Shown: positions 36,511-45,330, counted from the first letter of the stretch. The stretch is DNA of 64,000 bases from Mycobacterium senriense (GCF_019668465.1 NZ_AP024828.1:1612001-1676000), one strand, 5' to 3'. A program made the numbers and translations. The notes: generated from the sequence alone by a model not told the origin.

Positions 36511-38238
36511 ATGAGAGTCGCGCGCCGCTGGCTTCCGCTTCAGGTGCAACCACTTAAGGGTGAATCGATCGATTCGTGGCTGGAGGCCAGTGCACGTGCA
36601 ATGGGGGGCACCGTCGGAACCCTTGCGGCAGCCGCAAAGCTTCCGGCTACCGCGAAGCCGCCTTGGTTGACCTGCCTGCCGCCGGCGCAGGCGCAGTTGC
36701 TCGCGGCGGCCACCGGTGTACCGGCGGAGTCGTTCGAAGCGATGACGCTGAGCAAGTACGACGGGACCGCCTTGCATATTGATGCGGACACGGAGCGCCT
36801 CAATCCAAAATTCCCCTTCGGAGCTCTGCCAAGGTCCCGGTTCTGCCCTGCATGCCTACGCGAAACGGGCGGTCGGTGGCAATTGCGCTGGCGCCTCGGT
36901 TGGTCCTTCGCGTGCCTGGAACACAATTGCATCCTCGTCGACCAATGTCCCGGCTGCGGAAGCTATCAGCGATCGACCCAGTACTACCGCCGCATCGAGC
37001 CTCCAGCCACCTGCCGTTGCGGCCTCCCACTGGGAACGGTTCCAGCATTGCGGTGGACCGATAGACACGACTTTTCGTGGGCGCAGGAGGCGGTCAATGA
37101 GGTTATTGACGACGGCTACTATGATTTCGGAATTTTCGACGCGTACCCACGACTTTTGGAGGAGGTCCTGGGGGCTGTCCGAAGCCTTGCCAACAGGATC
37201 TTGAACTATTCGTCGACCCACAGCCTGACGATTCAGGGCATTGAGGATGACCTGACGGGCGAGCATACGGTAGGTTTCACGTCCTCACAGGCGCGAGAAA
37301 CACTGAATAACAAAGCGCCGCTTCGTGCTCTGGATGTTGCCGTCGGTACCACATTGGCCTTGAAGGTGTTGCGGCACGCAAGCGTGGCCGACTGTGGGAT
37401 GGCCGCACGATGGTTCATTGCAGGGCAGAACGCCACCAGCGGCCCAGCGGAAATCCGCTCATGCGTTCGAGATAGCGACATCGCCGCTGCCATCGTCTTG
37501 AAGGCGCGTAACGCCGATCTGGGTCCTGAACTCCAGCTGCGATACCGCACTGCAACGACGCTGCCGTGCGCACCGATCCCCGGTCAGAAGCGAATCCAGA
37601 AGAAGGCTGCCCGGCTGCCGGCGGCAATCTGGACGCGATGGGCGTCTGTGTTGCTATCCGGCCGTCGCAAGACTTTGGTACTCCGCGAGACATTGTCGTG
37701 CGCCACACTGCTCGTGGGTGCAACCATCAGGCCCGTTGCGGCAGTGGGCCTCCTGGGCGTCGTCGAGAGTCACAGCATTTTGAATAACAGGCTGTGGGTT
37801 TTGTGCGACTCAAACTACTGGGAGTCGATGCAGCAGGCGCTCGTCCGGTTAAGTGACTTCCTAGAGCAGGGCAGTGGCCGGATCAACTACGAGCGCCGCC
37901 GCCAGCTCGATTACTCCCTGTTGGTCAGCGATGACTTCTGGCAGCAACAGATGGAAGGCGATGCTGGCTCGCTGCCGACGGGGAGCTCGGTTGTGGCCGC
38001 GCATTGTTATTTGATTGAAAGGATAAGTGGTTCCCCGCGTCTCGCCCTTCAGTTCCACCCCGAGTTGGACTACTGGAGTTTGACGAAGCTCGTGACCGCT
38101 TTCACGGCGCACCTGACCGAGCCGGCGGTGGCGGCGCTGGATCAGCGTGCACGGAGCTTCCTTGCGGAGCAGGGAGTCAGTGAACCGGTGTACTGGCACC
38201 CGCCTCTCAAACTTCTTGACGGACTTAACTTCTCATAG
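36511..38238 (+). CDS. tniQ: TniQ/TnsD-type target-selection protein 1
   Basis: 575 aa. The N-terminal TniQ domain begins with LPLQVQPLKGESIDSWLEASARA, and zinc-finger Cys pairs follow: CPAC at residues 112-115, then CLEHNCILVDQCPGCG at about 137-152 and CRC near 170. The long C-terminal part (200-575) is specific to TnsD-like members that bind a chromosomal attachment site; it ends with EPVYWHPPLKLLDG, a block I recall from other actinobacterial TniQ proteins. TniQ links target DNA to the TnsC ATPase. GC is lower than in dnaB. The ATG has only a weak ribosome-binding site. Lying next to dnaB, it is the best candidate for the protein that chose this site. Confidence 0.85.
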   Translation: MRVARRWLPLQVQPLKGESIDSWLEASARAMGGTVGTLAAAAKLPATAKPPWLTCLPPAQAQLLAAATGVPAESFEAMTLSKYDGTALHIDADTERLNPKFPFGALPRSRFCPACLRETGGRWQLRWRLGWSFACLEHNCILVDQCPGCGSYQRSTQYYRRIEPPATCRCGLPLGTVPALRWTDRHDFSWAQEAVNEVIDDGYYDFGIFDAYPRLLEEVLGAVRSLANRILNYSSTHSLTIQGIEDDLTGEHTVGFTSSQARETLNNKAPLRALDVAVGTTLALKVLRHASVADCGMAARWFIAGQNATSGPAEIRSCVRDSDIAAAIVLKARNADLGPELQLRYRTATTLPCAPIPGQKRIQKKAARLPAAIWTRWASVLLSGRRKTLVLRETLSCATLLVGATIRPVAAVGLLGVVESHSILNNRLWVLCDSNYWESMQQALVRLSDFLEQGSGRINYERRRQLDYSLLVSDDFWQQQMEGDAGSLPTGSSVVAAHCYLIERISGSPRLALQFHPELDYWSLTKLVTAFTAHLTEPAVAALDQRARSFLAEQGVSEPVYWHPPLKLLDGLNFS

Positions 38239-38257
38239 GTGGCACACAAAACCGTGA

Positions 38258-38279
38258 GTGCACAGCAAATGCTGTGCAC
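38258..38279. promoter_or_regulatory. Perfect 22-bp palindrome between tniQ1 and tnsA
   Basis: Arms GTGCACAGCA and TGCTGTGCAC of 10 bp with an AA centre, in the 144-bp spacer between tniQ1 and tnsA. It has the form of an operator for a dimeric repressor, or an RNA hairpin that would limit read-through into tnsABC. Confidence 0.6.
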
Positions 38280-38382
38280 GAGTGAAAATGCACGTAAAAG
38301 TTTCGAAAATCGACCCAGTAGCTACCTCCAAGATGCATATCGTGGCGCACCTGACCCTACGTCGAAGGTGGAGGTAAATCCG

Positions 38383-39151
38383 ATGAGTCGCAACAATGCA
38401 CGGCAAAATGGCCAAGGCGCAGCAGACGGCGTTGTGCAGCTTGAGTGGACACTGCGTTTCCGCGACGGTGTGGAAACCGTATGGCTATGGCAAGTCCAAG
38501 GTGCTCCACCACTGGACCTGCTGGCTCCGATCCGGACCCCTCGGTCTTCGGCGAGTAATCGCCATATCCCAGTGTCGGCTTACACATTTACCAATTCTGG
38601 TGTCGTACATCTGGAATCGGGGCTTGAGCACGACCTGGTTCGCATGCTAGACCGTGACTCCACCGTCTTGCGGATAATTTTCCCAACCGTTCCGGTTGTC
38701 ATGGCATACCGAAGAACCGGTTACCCACTTCCCCGACCTATTGACTCAGCACATCGATGGGAGCGTCACCGTATGGGATGCCCGACCACAAGAAAAGCAG
38801 GACGACGACTTTCAGGCCAAGAGCGTCGTGACCCGTCGCGCCTGCCAGCGGGTTGGATGGCGCTACACGGTGTTCGCCGGAACAACCGTAACGGAACGAA
38901 TGAACATGTTGTGGCTGCACGGATTTCGCCGCAGACCTCCATGGGCAACGCATTTCGAGGAACAGATACAGCAGCTGGCTGAATGTGGCGACACGACAGT
39001 GGGCTCGCTTCTTTCGGCAGATGACGGGACAGGCGAACTCAAAACGGTGGTCTGGCACATGATGTGGACGGGCGCATTGGACATCGACATGACCGTGCCG
39101 TGGACGCTGCACACACCCGTTGTAGCGAGCAAGGAGCAGAGCCATGTCTAG
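38383..39151 (+). pseudogene. tnsA: TnsA-like transposase endonuclease subunit, +1 frameshift
   Basis: ATG 38383 follows AAGGTGGAGGT. The first frame runs through HLESGLEHDLVRMLDRDS and then loses similarity; the second frame carries HFPDLL, VTVWDARP and CQRVGWRYTVFAG to the stop at 39151. Removing one T from the TTTT run at 38678-38681 joins them through IISQPFRLSWH, exactly the SQPF block of this family, and gives 255 aa. TnsA cuts the 5' ends of the element in Tn7. Catalytic candidates in the restored protein are Glu 78 or 82, Asp 118 and, at the place of the TnsA Lys, Arg 134. The alternatives are a true mutation, a sequence error or programmed frameshifting. The stop overlaps the tnsB start. 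Confidence 0.8.
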
Positions 39152-41282
39152 TGGCCGTACCAACCTGGTCGAAGGAACACGCGTACTGACTAATCGAGGG
39201 TTCGCGGTCATCGACAAAGTCGAAGCAGCCAGCGTCATCTTGCAGTATGCCTACGGCGATACAACGAAAACCGGTTATGCGAACATTGATTCAATCCGCA
39301 TCCTTGAGAACGGCGAAGCGTCAGCACTCTGCGAACCGCTTCGCCCACGGTGGGACGCCGTCAGCGACGAAGCCCGCGAGGCGGCGCTTTTCAAGTTGGG
39401 AATTGTTCAAGAGATCTTGACCGGTTACCGAGACGGCCACCCCGCTCTGGCACGTCCTGGTGAGCCGAGACCGCCGTTCGGTCCGAGTGGGGCTTCGGAG
39501 AGCCAGCGCTGCAGTGCGATGGCCATGGAATTGAATCTCGGGGCGCAACTCGATCGCAAACCGCCCCGTCGGATTCAGGACGAGGATTGCAGCACAGCGC
39601 ATTACAGCCCGGTCACGATCAGAAGCTGGGTACGCGGGTTCAAAGAGCGTGGCCTGCTCGCGCTGATCGATGCACGAAGTACTCGCCAGAGCAAGTCCTG
39701 GGAGTTGATCGACGAGCGATACCGTCAGGTGGCCACCCAGATAGTGGACACCTTGGACGGGGACCGATCGACTATCTCTAATCAGGAGATCGATCGCCGA
39801 ACCAGAGTTCGACTGAAGGAAAACGGGATTAAGGACTTCCAGGCGCCGCAGCGAATCACCGGCCAGTTCCTGGCTGCCCTCAAACGGGAGCGAGGAGCAA
39901 CGACGCGTGCACAAAAGAGCCGGAAGCACCGCAAGGTTTCAGGCGCAAAACACTACCCGGCGATTCGCCCGGGCCAGGTGGTCGCCATCGACGTCACCCG
40001 CGCCGACAATCTCGTTTACGACACACTGACTGGCCGCGCATGCAGCGTGGAGATCATCACCGCCATCGATGTCGCGACCCGCGTGGTTCTCGCGCTACGC
40101 GTCGTTCCCAGAAGCGCCAATGGTATCGAGGCAGGGCTGCTGCTCTACGACATCTGCCGCCCTTTCTCATTGCTGGTCGAGGGTACGTCCATCAGTCAGT
40201 GGAGGTGGGCGGGCCTACCTGGGCAGCTCGATCTCCGCGGCGTGGCCGTACGGGTCGGCAAGCGCCTGCTGGCACCGGACTTCAGCACTCTGCAGGGCGA
40301 GCACGGCATCCCGTCCGTGTTACCGGATGCCATCCGCTGCGACCACGGATCAATCTTCGTCTCTCAACATTTCCGGGCGCTGCTGGCGACCCTGGGAATC
40401 GACCTGATGCTAAATCGCGGCGGCAAGGCCAACGACAACCCACATGTGGAACGTTGGCACGAAACCATTCAGCGTGGGTTGCAGCAGATCCCGGGATACA
40501 AGGGCCGCAACACCTCTGAGCGCGGCAGACTGGTTAGCGAGGAGCCCCTGTTGACCGCATCGCAGCTGCGGGATCACTTACGTCGTTTCGTCGCACTCGA
40601 TTACCACCGCAGCGCGCATGAGGGCCTGATCCTGCCCGGTGAAGAGGAGGCAAGGATGTGCCCGCTCGAGATGTGGGATGCGATGACTGAACTCACTGGG
40701 AGAATCGATGTGCCGCAACAATCGGATCTGATCTACCAGTTCCTCCCGGTTCGATGGGGGACCATCAGCCACGCCGGTGTGGAGTTCAAGAACCTGGTGT
40801 ACGACTCGCTGAGAGTCTTTGAGCCCTATCGTTCGGTGCCAGTCGGGCAGTTCCGACCTGAAGACCGCGCGGCACCCTTCTTCTACGATCCGCAAGATCT
40901 CTCGCGGATCTGGTTTCGCGATCCCGCGACGAAGCGAGTCGAACCCATTGAATGGCGCGGCTCGGATCGCAGCGTCGCGCCCATGACCGCGGCGATCGTC
41001 GATGCCGCGTGTCGACGGATACGCCACCGAGGCGGCAACCTGGTCTTGAATGGCGATTCCGCCACGCGCCAGATCCTCGACGAACTCACCCAGATCACCG
41101 AGGCACCTGCAAAACCGAAACTGCGCAAAAAGCTCATCGCCGCCCGGTTGCGGGTGGAGCAGGCCAAGGCCGATCACGCCGAGGCGCAGCAGCATCAAGA
41201 CCAGGTGCCGCCCTCGCGGTCACGCCCACGGCGGCCATCGCCGGCGCACGACGTGTGGCCCGAGCTTCCGGAAGGTGCCTAA
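39144..41282 (+). CDS. tnsB: TnsB-like DDE transposase (Mu/TniA type)
   Basis: 712 aa. N-terminal DNA-binding region (1-260) with helix-turn-helix-like segments (STAHYSPVTIRSWVRGFKERG, TISNQEIDRRTRVRLKENG). The integrase core has Asp 283 (VAIDVTRAD), Asp 400 (IRCDHGSIFVS) and Glu 436 (NPHVERWHETI), with 35 residues between the last two, a DD(35)E triad. The C-terminal Mu-type beta barrel and a Lys/Arg/Pro-rich tail that would contact TnsC follow. It carries out 3'-end cleavage and strand transfer. ATG 39144 has AAGGAG upstream and overlaps the tnsA stop by 8 bp. All key residues are present. Confidence 0.92.
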   Translation: MSSGRTNLVEGTRVLTNRGFAVIDKVEAASVILQYAYGDTTKTGYANIDSIRILENGEASALCEPLRPRWDAVSDEAREAALFKLGIVQEILTGYRDGHPALARPGEPRPPFGPSGASESQRCSAMAMELNLGAQLDRKPPRRIQDEDCSTAHYSPVTIRSWVRGFKERGLLALIDARSTRQSKSWELIDERYRQVATQIVDTLDGDRSTISNQEIDRRTRVRLKENGIKDFQAPQRITGQFLAALKRERGATTRAQKSRKHRKVSGAKHYPAIRPGQVVAIDVTRADNLVYDTLTGRACSVEIITAIDVATRVVLALRVVPRSANGIEAGLLLYDICRPFSLLVEGTSISQWRWAGLPGQLDLRGVAVRVGKRLLAPDFSTLQGEHGIPSVLPDAIRCDHGSIFVSQHFRALLATLGIDLMLNRGGKANDNPHVERWHETIQRGLQQIPGYKGRNTSERGRLVSEEPLLTASQLRDHLRRFVALDYHRSAHEGLILPGEEEARMCPLEMWDAMTELTGRIDVPQQSDLIYQFLPVRWGTISHAGVEFKNLVYDSLRVFEPYRSVPVGQFRPEDRAAPFFYDPQDLSRIWFRDPATKRVEPIEWRGSDRSVAPMTAAIVDAACRRIRHRGGNLVLNGDSATRQILDELTQITEAPAKPKLRKKLIAARLRVEQAKADHAEAQQHQDQVPPSRSRPRRPSPAHDVWPELPEGA

Positions 41283-41285
41283 ACC

Positions 41286-42314
41286 ATGGATGCGCAGCTA
41301 TGGCACGACTACTGCACGATGCAGCCACCAGCAGAGCCCCAACCGGTCACCGTCCGGCAGTGGAAGGTAATGACACGTCAGCAACGGGCAGCCCATATCG
41401 ACCATTTGACCGAATGGCTGCAGAGCCTGTTTCTGCCCACTGGCGATGTGGTGGCGATCTACGACAGTGCCGACAACATTGTTCGAATCAATAAGTTGAC
41501 TCCACCGGGTGCGAAGAGCCTGCCCGCGCTCTCAGGACCGAACTACGCCGGCAAGAGCACGATGATGATGCGCTGGGCGCGCGAGAAGTACCTAGCGTGG
41601 ATTGCTGACGCTGAATTGGACCCCTATGGCCGACCGATCATCCGCCCAAAACCGGGGTGGGAAGTCGATCTGGATCCCGTTGTGTGGATTGACCTTGACG
41701 CCGCTGCCCAGATCAAAGACGTCGACGCAGCAATCCTGGGGTTCTTCAACCTGTCGGCCGAGGGAGCAAAACGCGACATATCGATGGCGGCGATGGACGC
41801 GGTTCGAAGACACCGAACACAGATCGTCATTATCGATGACGTTCACCTGCTCAAGACGAACTGGAAATCGGGACGCGACGTGCTCGACCATATCAAGCAC
41901 CTCAATACACGTCTTGGTCAGATCGGCGTCACACTTGTTCTCATCGGTGCCGATCTCGAAGCCCGAGACCTAGTGCATGACTCACAAATCGCGGCCCGTC
42001 TCCGGCTGAATCGGTTCGGGCCGTACGAGATCGACGATCTCGACGCCGATCGGATCGGTTGGCAAGTGATCGTGCGTGATTTCGAGAAGCTGCTGCTGCC
42101 TCATCTGCCGCGAAGTCGGCCGAACGAGCTGCACACCAAGCTTGCGGCCGAGCTCTATCACCGCACGCAGGGCTACCTCGGAGACCTCAAAGCGCTGCTC
42201 TGCGAGGCGACGATCGGGGCAATCACTGATGGCACCCACAGGATCCTGCTCCGGCATCTCAACGTCGTGATGTTGAGCAAACGTGCAGAGGAACAACGTC
42301 TGGTACCCAGCTGA
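41286..42314 (+). CDS. tnsC: TnsC/TniB-like AAA+ ATPase
   Basis: 342 aa. Walker A is GPNYAGKST with Lys 90, Walker B is IVIIDDVHLL with Asp 184-Asp 185, and sensor region TLVLIGADLEARDLV follows; RLNRFGPYEIDDLD resembles the arginine-finger/lid segment of TniB. It polymerises on DNA, receives the target from TniQ and activates the TnsB transposase. It starts 3 bp after the tnsB stop, so tnsA-B-C are one operon. The frame appears intact. Confidence 0.9.
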   Translation: MDAQLWHDYCTMQPPAEPQPVTVRQWKVMTRQQRAAHIDHLTEWLQSLFLPTGDVVAIYDSADNIVRINKLTPPGAKSLPALSGPNYAGKSTMMMRWAREKYLAWIADAELDPYGRPIIRPKPGWEVDLDPVVWIDLDAAAQIKDVDAAILGFFNLSAEGAKRDISMAAMDAVRRHRTQIVIIDDVHLLKTNWKSGRDVLDHIKHLNTRLGQIGVTLVLIGADLEARDLVHDSQIAARLRLNRFGPYEIDDLDADRIGWQVIVRDFEKLLLPHLPRSRPNELHTKLAAELYHRTQGYLGDLKALLCEATIGAITDGTHRILLRHLNVVMLSKRAEEQRLVPS

Positions 42315-42470
42315 AAAGCTGGGCAACGCCAGCACGAAAGTCACGGCGATGGTCCAGTGACCGCTGCCCCGATCGCACCTCCTCGTCAACCACGACTGGA
42401 GTAGTGCACATGGCGGTGGCTCACCGGGGCCCAGGCGCGGAGGCGCGGGAGCCGCGAGGACGTTAACCAG

Positions 42471-44162
42471 CTATTCCACGGAATGATGTGGCGACGACTG
42501 GTCGAGCACAAGCGAGCGCAGCGCCGCGCGCGCCGGCTCCGGAAGGCGATCGCGGAACACGCGGTAGGTCGCCTTGATCCGCGGGGTAGGCGGCGCTGGC
42601 CAGGCAGGGCTGACATCGAGTAAGCCTTGAGCCACCTCGCACCACATCCAGGTGATCGCGTAGGGCGACGAAGTGGGCCGCCGATGCGGTGTCGTCGTCG
42701 TCCGCCAAGTTTCGAACCAACCGCCGGGGTCTCGGGTCAGTGCGCGGACCCGAGCCTCATGCTCGCGGAAATTGCGACTGCACGAGAGCATGTCCATCGC
42801 GGTGTTGACGGCGTCGGCGAATACCTTTGGAGTGACCCGCAATCGGGCGCTGGATGCGCGGGCGGCGCGGGCACCGATCGCGGGAGCCAGACCGATTCTT
42901 ACTGCGGCATCCGACCAATTGGCCACGTCTGCCACGAGTCTGACCATGCACAGTGACACATACAATCTGCCCGTCCATTCGTATCCACCGAGCATCTCGT
43001 CAAAACATGCGTGGTAGATGTCGGTGTCGATCAGTTGTGGAATGGCCGAGCCTTGAAGCAATTCACTGCGACGAACCTTCTGAAGGCGTCGCCCGACGTG
43101 GTGACGCTGCCTAGCTGCGGTATTGATGAGCCGCTCCATCGTCGGTGTGCGTGTCGTGCGATTCACTAACCACGCGCATGGGCCGTTTTTCGCCTCGGCG
43201 ATCAGACCCAGCCAGGGGCACAGGCGGGTAGCGGCGCCTTCAATGTGTATCTGCTGAAGGATGTCGGCAGCATCGGTGAGAACGTGCCCTCGGACCACCG
43301 CACTCTTGGGTGGGCTGATTCCCCAGCGTGGCCCGCGAAGGTTTGTTGTGCGCTCACGGGCTTCGGCGTGGAGAACCTCGGCCCAGTTCCTTACCTGCGG
43401 TCCGTCTGGCCGCGACAGCAGGTGAAGCAACAAGGTTGCGACATGCCGTATCTCAGCGAGGAAGAGTCGAGGGTCAACGCGCCTGCCTAGCATCGGCACG
43501 GTCTCGCCGGCCAGCGCTTCGGCCAAGATTGTTGCGGTGCTGAGCACCTGTGGTGGAGCTGACTCTGGAACGTGTCTAAGCACCGATTGCCTGCATGGAT
43601 TGCGTAGGCCGACAGGGTTCGCGCATAACTGTTGCGGGCCGGCCAGGGGGCGCAACGGCGAATAGCGGTGAGTGCGGAATCGATGACCGCAACCACTGCA
43701 GTGCGTCGTCAGGAAGACCCCGTGGCGAGGACACGTCGCGGCAAGAGGCAGTCGCCATTCCACCGCCCAGATGCCGTCCTCGACCAAGCACAGCGGGCAC
43801 GCCTGCGAGCCGCACTGGGGAAACCAGCCCTGGGTCACCACGTGCCGGAAGGTGTGCCGACGAAGAGGATCCAGCCCGTCGAGATACAGCGGCAACCCGT
43901 CGTCGAACCGCAGGAGGGTGGCATGGGCAACGGAAGCCTCATCGACGCCACTCAACCTGGCGATCCTGCTGATGATCAAAGGATCCGGTTTGATCATCAT
44001 GAAAGCCGCACTGGGGGAGCCGAAATGCTCAGCCACGGTAAGAAGCCGCAGCAGCTGAGGTGGTGACAAGCCGTTGGCGATAGCGAGCCGTTCCAGGAAG
44101 CTGTCAAGGGATTCCCGCTCGTCCAAGGCTGGTCGACTCGGCAGCAGGCCTCGTGTAACCAC
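42471..44162 (-). CDS. tniQ: TniQ/TnsD-type target-selection protein 2
   Basis: 563 aa on the opposite strand, convergent with tnsC (156-bp gap). The N-terminus LLPSRPALDERESLDSFLER is the TniQ start; the zinc finger has CPLC (Cys 122, 125), then TCPRHGVFLTTHCSGCGH (about 141-158). The rest has no motif I know but is long, as in site-specific TnsD rather than short TniQ. GTG 44162 has GGCGGAG 6-7 nt upstream. Two large TniQ proteins in one module suggest two target pathways, as Tn7 has with TnsD and TnsE. It may instead belong to the right part of the element with its own promoter; a CTACTAGTAG palindrome lies 150 bp upstream. Confidence 0.82.
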   Translation of the reverse strand: MVTRGLLPSRPALDERESLDSFLERLAIANGLSPPQLLRLLTVAEHFGSPSAAFMMIKPDPLIISRIARLSGVDEASVAHATLLRFDDGLPLYLDGLDPLRRHTFRHVVTQGWFPQCGSQACPLCLVEDGIWAVEWRLPLAATCPRHGVFLTTHCSGCGHRFRTHRYSPLRPLAGPQQLCANPVGLRNPCRQSVLRHVPESAPPQVLSTATILAEALAGETVPMLGRRVDPRLFLAEIRHVATLLLHLLSRPDGPQVRNWAEVLHAEARERTTNLRGPRWGISPPKSAVVRGHVLTDAADILQQIHIEGAATRLCPWLGLIAEAKNGPCAWLVNRTTRTPTMERLINTAARQRHHVGRRLQKVRRSELLQGSAIPQLIDTDIYHACFDEMLGGYEWTGRLYVSLCMVRLVADVANWSDAAVRIGLAPAIGARAARASSARLRVTPKVFADAVNTAMDMLSCSRNFREHEARVRALTRDPGGWFETWRTTTTPHRRPTSSPYAITWMWCEVAQGLLDVSPAWPAPPTPRIKATYRVFRDRLPEPARAALRSLVLDQSSPHHSVE

Positions 44163-44308
44163 AGCAGGCTCCGCCTACAGTTCCAGCGATGCGGCACCGC
44201 GTCGGTACGAAGACCCACGGCGGCACAGTTCAGTGCCCTCACCGACGACTGGTGCGGTCAAAACGACACCCAGAGGTCGGCATCGAGGAGTACCCCCACC
44301 AACGCAAT

Positions 44309-44324
44309 GTACTACTAGTAGGGC
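44309..44324. promoter_or_regulatory. CTACTAGTAG operator-like palindrome, copy 1
   Basis: Core CTACTAGTAG at 44312-44321 with the right arm GGGC intact and the left arm degenerate. It lies between tniQ2 (start 44162, minus) and the xre gene. Confidence 0.5.
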
Positions 44325-44637
44325 ATTAGGAGTGAGTCGGGCGTGTGGCCAATCTGCGACGACAGACGCCGGCGCGCCGGGTCGATCACAAGCGCAAGGC
44401 CACGTCAACGGCAAGTGGTTCGCCACCGCTAGCCGCCCAGGTAGGGGTCAGGGCCTCCGGGGTCGCAAGGGCAACCCGGCTCGGCGGCGCCCCCGCGGCC
44501 CGTAAGGATCTGTCATCGCTAAGTGCTGCCGGCCGCGATCGCATCGCACACCTCTCGATGCGGAACAACTTCGCCGTGTCCAACGGGACGGTGCGGCGAG
44601 GGCGGGAAAAGACCCGATCGCCGTACCATCCACAGAA

Positions 44638-44655
44638 AGCCCTACTAGTAGGGCT
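44638..44655. promoter_or_regulatory. CTACTAGTAG operator-like palindrome, copy 2 (xre promoter)
   Basis: AGCCCTACTAGTAGGGCT, a perfect 18-bp palindrome, 35 bp before the xre start and 7 bp before a TAGGGT -10 candidate (44662-44667). The position fits autorepression by the Xre protein. Confidence 0.65.
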
Positions 44656-44689
44656 GACTTCTAGGGTTTGAGCGTGAGTACTGGATTGC

Positions 44690-44950
44690 GTGCCGACGCG
44701 CCCCAGTCAAAACGACCCCAAGCGCGTCGCCGCATGGGAGCGCCGACGTCGGATGGTCGGGACACGGATCCAACGCTTGCGTATCGAGCGCGGCTTAACT
44801 CAGGAACAACTGGCGCAGCTGTCGGGGGTCTCGCGCAACGTGTTGATGGATGTCGAGCATGGCCGCCGGGGAATACTGCATGAGCGGCTCTTCGACATCG
44901 CCAAGGCATTGGGCGTACCGGCCGTTGATCTCCTCGAAGGCATTCGCTGA
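44690..44950 (+). CDS. Xre-type HTH transcriptional regulator
   Basis: 86 aa from GTG 44690. The helix-turn-helix of the HTH_3 family is at residues 30-60: RIERGLTQEQLAQLSGVSRNVLMDVEHG. It is of the single-domain kind that controls plasmids, phages and restriction or toxin modules. A perfect palindrome precedes it and the same core recurs at 44312 and 45317. The start is uncertain: a leaderless-type GTG at 44674 fits the promoter better but is in another frame. Confidence 0.8.
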   Translation: MPTRPSQNDPKRVAAWERRRRMVGTRIQRLRIERGLTQEQLAQLSGVSRNVLMDVEHGRRGILHERLFDIAKALGVPAVDLLEGIR

Positions 44951-45312
44951 GAGCGATCAGCGATGCGACCCGGCCAGGTTCGGCGAACCGCAGTTCAACT
45001 GCGAACCGTCGGCCACGCAAAACCACCCTTTTTCTAAGTCGGTCAGGATGCCGTGATGGCTCAGCCCCGCTCACCCGATGTGTGGCCGCCTGGTCGATTC
45101 GCTGCCCCGGTCCGATGTGACACCCTGGCCGCGGGTGCGGGACAGGTGGGTGATCCGCAAAACGGTGTCTCGGCCAAAATGTGTTGAGCGAGCGGTGTGG
45201 TTCTTGGGCGGCAAGGACGACGCCTTTCCTTTGGCCAACGAGGTCACTTCCGCCCGGCCGGGGTTGAGCGCGAAATCGCCCTTCCGATGGCTATAGTGCA
45301 GATACGCTTGCT

Positions 45313-45330
45313 AGCCCTACTAGTAGGGTT
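45313..45330. promoter_or_regulatory. CTACTAGTAG operator-like palindrome, copy 3
   Basis: AGCCCTACTAGTAGGGTT, one mismatched pair from copy 2, located 64 bp upstream of the 45394 gene, which is therefore a likely target of the Xre regulator. Confidence 0.6.

Larger units (their letters stand above)
36361..44162. mobile_element. Tn7-like transposition module (tniQ1-tnsA-tnsB-tnsC, tniQ2 opposite)
   Basis: Five genes, each recognised by motif: two TniQ/TnsD-type target selectors, a TnsA-like nuclease (frameshifted), a DDE transposase and an AAA+ regulator. This is the actinobacterial Tn7-like gene set. The left limit is set by the dnaB stop codon. The right end was not found: cargo may extend to about 53260. 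Terminal repeats and a 5-bp target duplication could not be identified by eye. Confidence 0.75.

Noticed and set aside
42471-42720. Possible compensating frameshifts near the TniQ2 C-terminus
   Set aside because: An overlapping frame gives a plausible stretch (HFVALRDHLDVV), but the annotated frame also reads naturally and runs to a sensible stop, so no disruption is claimed.
44332-44505. 57-codon frame just after palindrome copy 1 (GHVNGKWFATASRPGRGQG)
   Set aside because: It has a possible AGGAG site and start but is extremely Arg/Gly/Pro-rich at its end and matches nothing I know. It could be a spurious frame in high-GC DNA.
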